Shown piece by piece: positions 61,927 through 64,000 of a stretch of DNA of 64,000 nt. This DNA comes from an uncultured Bacilli bacterium. Lineage in GTDB: Bacteria; Bacillota_I; Bacilli_A; RFN20; CAG-826. A program made the translations under genes and the position numbers. Within the stretch, counting starts at the first letter, position 1. Every line of letters begins with the position of its first letter. The DNA lies in assembly GCA_944363565.1 (NCBI GenBank), contig CALVUI010000002.1, positions 142,408 to 206,407 of the forward strand. The letters are read 5' to 3'. The notes under the pieces are model-generated. The model saw nothing but the letters and a program-made list of their open reading frames with translations, ran no database searches and had not been told where the DNA came from.

Positions 61927-63207
61927 TTAGCAATTGTGGATGATTTCGACTTTTTTGAAGTCTTCTTTCTTTAGGGCGTTTCGGCCATCCAGGACAACCT
62001 TGATCCCATGGCGAAGCAGGGTTTCCTCCTCGATCTCCTTAAAGAGGGGATTGTCATTGAGGATCATGAGGCCTTCGACGTTGGCCAAGAGATCTTCAAC
62101 GTCCTCGAAAGTCGGAATGTCGGGGAAGAGGTTCTTGAACTGGGCCCTGGCGGATGGCAAGGCATCGTAGGCGAAGAAGGAGATGAAAGGTTCATCCTTC
62201 ATAAGATCTCTGACTATCGCCACCGTCAAAGAGGAACGGACATCGGGAGTAAAGGCTTTGAAGGATAGGCCGAGGACACCGACCTTGTGGATTTTATGTT
62301 CCTTGAAAGCCTTCAAGGCCTTCAAGACAAAACGCTTCCGCGTAAGGTTATTCACCGAGTCGGTAGCTTGAAGCAATGAATAGTCGGAGCCGATCTCCTC
62401 GGCGAAGCGAATCAAGGCAGGAATATCCTTGCTGAAACAAGAACCGCCATAGCCGATGCCAGCCCCCAGATTGGCACCCCCGATTCTAGAGTCGCTGGCC
62501 ATTATCTTAGCCACATCTTCGGTTTTTGCGCCGATTTTGTCCGCGATGGCGGCGATTTCATTGATAAAGGAGATCTTGGTAGCCAAGAAGGAATTGGCGG
62601 CGTATTTCCCTAATTCCGCCCCTTCGTTCGTGGTCTCGATAAAGGGAATGCCTTCCTTGATGAGAGAGGCATAAAGCTCCTTCATGAAGCTAGACTGGGT
62701 TTCTTCATAACCCTTCCCATAACCGACCACCACCCGTTCGGGATGGTGTTCGTCTTCGTAGCTTTTCCCTTGTCTTAGGAACTCGGGATTGGAGATGACC
62801 CGGCCTTCAAGATGATAGTCCGCGGCAATCTTCCTTCCGGTGAGGGGAGGAACGGTCGAACGTATGATGAGATAAGAGAAGGTCAGGCCTTCGGTCTTTA
62901 GGAGACACTCAACCGACTCATGGATTTCCGAGAGGTCGCAGGATCCGTCCTTTTGGGCCGGGGTCCCGACGCAGAGGAGAACGGCATCATAATGGCCTTT
63001 GGCGGTTTCATAACCATCGTGGTAAGAAACCTTGAATTCCTTGGCCGCTTGGCTCAGGCCTTCTTCTTCAAGCGGTGACACGCCCTCTTTTAAAAGGGCG
63101 ATCTTCTTCTCATCCAAATCAAGGCCGTGGACCTCATGGCCGAGGCAGGCAAAAGATAGGGCATTGGCGAGCCCGACGTATCCTAGACCGACGACTAAGA
63201 GTTTCAT
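61927..63207 (-). CDS. UDP-glucose/nucleotide-sugar 6-dehydrogenase
   Basis: A 426-residue protein. The N-terminal Rossmann motif MKLLVVGLGYVGLANALSFACLGHEV, the central ATKISFINEIAAIADKIGA helix, and the catalytic cysteine in GIGYGGSCFSKDIPALI near residue 255 are typical of UDP-glucose 6-dehydrogenases. KVGVLGLSFKAFTPDVRSS marks the UDP-binding domain. It would make UDP-glucuronate (or a related uronate) for surface polymers. The ATG overlaps the upstream stop as TGATG. Substrate not provable from sequence. Confidence 0.92.
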   Translation of the reverse strand: MKLLVVGLGYVGLANALSFACLGHEVHGLDLDEKKIALLKEGVSPLEEEGLSQAAKEFKVSYHDGYETAKGHYDAVLLCVGTPAQKDGSCDLSEIHESVECLLKTEGLTFSYLIIRSTVPPLTGRKIAADYHLEGRVISNPEFLRQGKSYEDEHHPERVVVGYGKGYEETQSSFMKELYASLIKEGIPFIETTNEGAELGKYAANSFLATKISFINEIAAIADKIGAKTEDVAKIMASDSRIGGANLGAGIGYGGSCFSKDIPALIRFAEEIGSDYSLLQATDSVNNLTRKRFVLKALKAFKEHKIHKVGVLGLSFKAFTPDVRSSLTVAIVRDLMKDEPFISFFAYDALPSARAQFKNLFPDIPTFEDVEDLLANVEGLMILNDNPLFKEIEEETLLRHGIKVVLDGRNALKKEDFKKVEIIHNC

Positions 63208-63542
63208 CAGTCCCCGTAGTCGCTGGGACGGTTGTCGTCCCTGAGCAAGATCTTCAAGGAGTTGGCGACGTCGTCGATGTCGACGTAGGTGTAACCGTCG
63301 AGGAAGACTTCGATGCCTTCGAAATTCCCGGTCAGGAAGACCGGCTTTTCCTCGATGATTTCGTAGATCCTTTGAAGGAGGCGGTCATAGTCTTCCTTCC
63401 TTTTGATGGAGTAGTTTTCCAAAGCGGCGTGGAAGGAAGCGTCCGCATAAAAGAGGTGGCCGTTGTGGCTCAGATAGCAATTGACGAGGCCTTTGTAGGC
63501 TCCTTGTTCACTGCGATATTGATTAAATTCGGGGTAAAGCAT
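63207..63542 (-). CDS. Hypothetical protein coupled to the nucleotide-sugar dehydrogenase
   Basis: A 111-residue soluble protein with aromatic and acidic residues (MLYPEFNQYRSEQGAYKGLVNCYL at the start). No motif is recognised and there is no signal peptide. It is transcribed first, ahead of the dehydrogenase, with overlapping stop and start codons. Confidence 0.6.
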   Translation of the reverse strand: MLYPEFNQYRSEQGAYKGLVNCYLSHNGHLFYADASFHAALENYSIKRKEDYDRLLQRIYEIIEEKPVFLTGNFEGIEVFLDGYTYVDIDDVANSLKILLRDDNRPSDYGD

Positions 63543-63585
63543 ATATTACGCGAAACAAATCATACAATAAGGGCAGGCAAAGGAC

Positions 63586-64000
63586 ATGGATTTTACCAAA
63601 GGAAAACGCATCAAAGTCGTCTTCACCGATATCGATGGAACCCTTTATAGCCACAAGACGAACCGCGTTCCGCCTTCGGCCATCGAGGCCTTCAAACGCC
63701 TTCAGGCAAAAGGCATCAAAGTCTTCATCTGCTCCGGAAGGAACTACTACCTGGTCCGGAAGTCCGGCATTTTGAACTACGTCAACCCCGACGGCATCAT
63801 CATGATGAATGGGGCAGCCGCCATGATAGATGGCAAGATCATCTACCGTTATCCGATCCCCAAAAACGTCGTCGACGCCATGATCAAGTTCTCCTATCGC
63901 TTGAAGTTCGGCCTCACTCTCATCGAAGAAAGCGAAGGCCACATCAACATGATCGACGACCGGGTCATCGACGCCCACGCCAAATACGGGACCAGGTTCC
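63586..64000 (+). CDS. HAD-superfamily Cof-type sugar phosphatase (partial, runs off right edge)
   Basis: 138 codons are visible. The N-terminal motif I KVVFTDIDGTLYSH carries the catalytic Asp pair (DxDGT), ICSGRNYY is motif II, and IIMMNGAAAMIDGKIIYRYPI begins the Cof-type cap. Members dephosphorylate sugar phosphates or flavin-type compounds in the cytoplasm. A TACAAT box (63563-63568) and AAGG lie upstream. Confidence 0.88.
   Translation, partial: MDFTKGKRIKVVFTDIDGTLYSHKTNRVPPSAIEAFKRLQAKGIKVFICSGRNYYLVRKSGILNYVNPDGIIMMNGAAAMIDGKIIYRYPIPKNVVDAMIKFSYRLKFGLTLIEESEGHINMIDDRVIDAHAKYGTRF

Overview
The window looks like chromosome of an uncultured low-G+C-lineage Gram-positive (Bacilli-type, Mollicutes-adjacent) bacterium, although its own base composition is fairly GC-rich outside a few AT-rich patches. 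The case rests on Gram-positive lipoprotein signal peptides, a Y-family polymerase/YolD pair, an NTDP-type phosphatase, a tsaE-tsaB-rimI-tsaD cluster, a ThiT transporter under a TPP riboswitch, and CUT1 sugar ABC components with a separate MsmK-type ATPase. TGA is used as stop and TGG as Trp, so the code is standard. Lineage is an inference from gene content; no alignment was possible.

Layout. 0-25 kb is mostly housekeeping: a partial NrdG-type activase, tRNA-Ala(CGC), Y-family polymerase + YolD, a GH3 beta-glucosidase, an M29 aminopeptidase, pcrA-ligA, asnS with a newly found 56-codon membrane ORF, the t6A genes, a flavin reductase, an NTDP-family phosphatase, a GH31 alpha-glucosidase, thiT with its riboswitch, and ung. 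25-33.6 kb is a surface-polysaccharide cluster: three GT4-like glycosyltransferases, a TupA-like ATP-grasp protein, a polytopic polymerase-like protein, a GT-D-like protein and lipoproteins, one of them decayed. Enolase follows.

35-58 kb is the main accessory system, a beta-1,3-glucan utilisation locus. An eight-gene leftward operon (46.5 to 35.1 kb) encodes a solute-binding lipoprotein, two CUT1 permeases, a beta-helix-like lipoprotein, a large inverting phosphorylase (GH94/GH161-like), two GH16 laminarinases and the ATPase. Divergent from it is a third GH16 with a carbohydrate-binding tail. A LacI regulator, a three-gene membrane operon (DUF624/YesL-like, anchored binding-protein-like, small membrane protein), a wall- or membrane-anchored Ig-like surface protein, a GH81 endo-beta-1,3-glucanase and a carbohydrate-binding lipoprotein complete it. 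The working model is surface capture and endo-cleavage of the glucan, ABC import of oligosaccharides, and intracellular phosphorolysis to glucose-1-phosphate. Two palindrome classes sit at fixed places around the promoters: GAAAnCGnTTTC just downstream of the start site, and cre-like AAGCGCTTTC upstream.

58-64 kb carries a YjbR-family protein, a nitroreductase, an AT-rich decayed patch, tmRNA, a membrane protein, a nucleotide-sugar dehydrogenase and a truncated HAD phosphatase.

The most general observation is that at least fifteen transcription units place a TANNNT -10 element only 6-8 bases before their start codon, so they should be transcribed as leaderless mRNAs.
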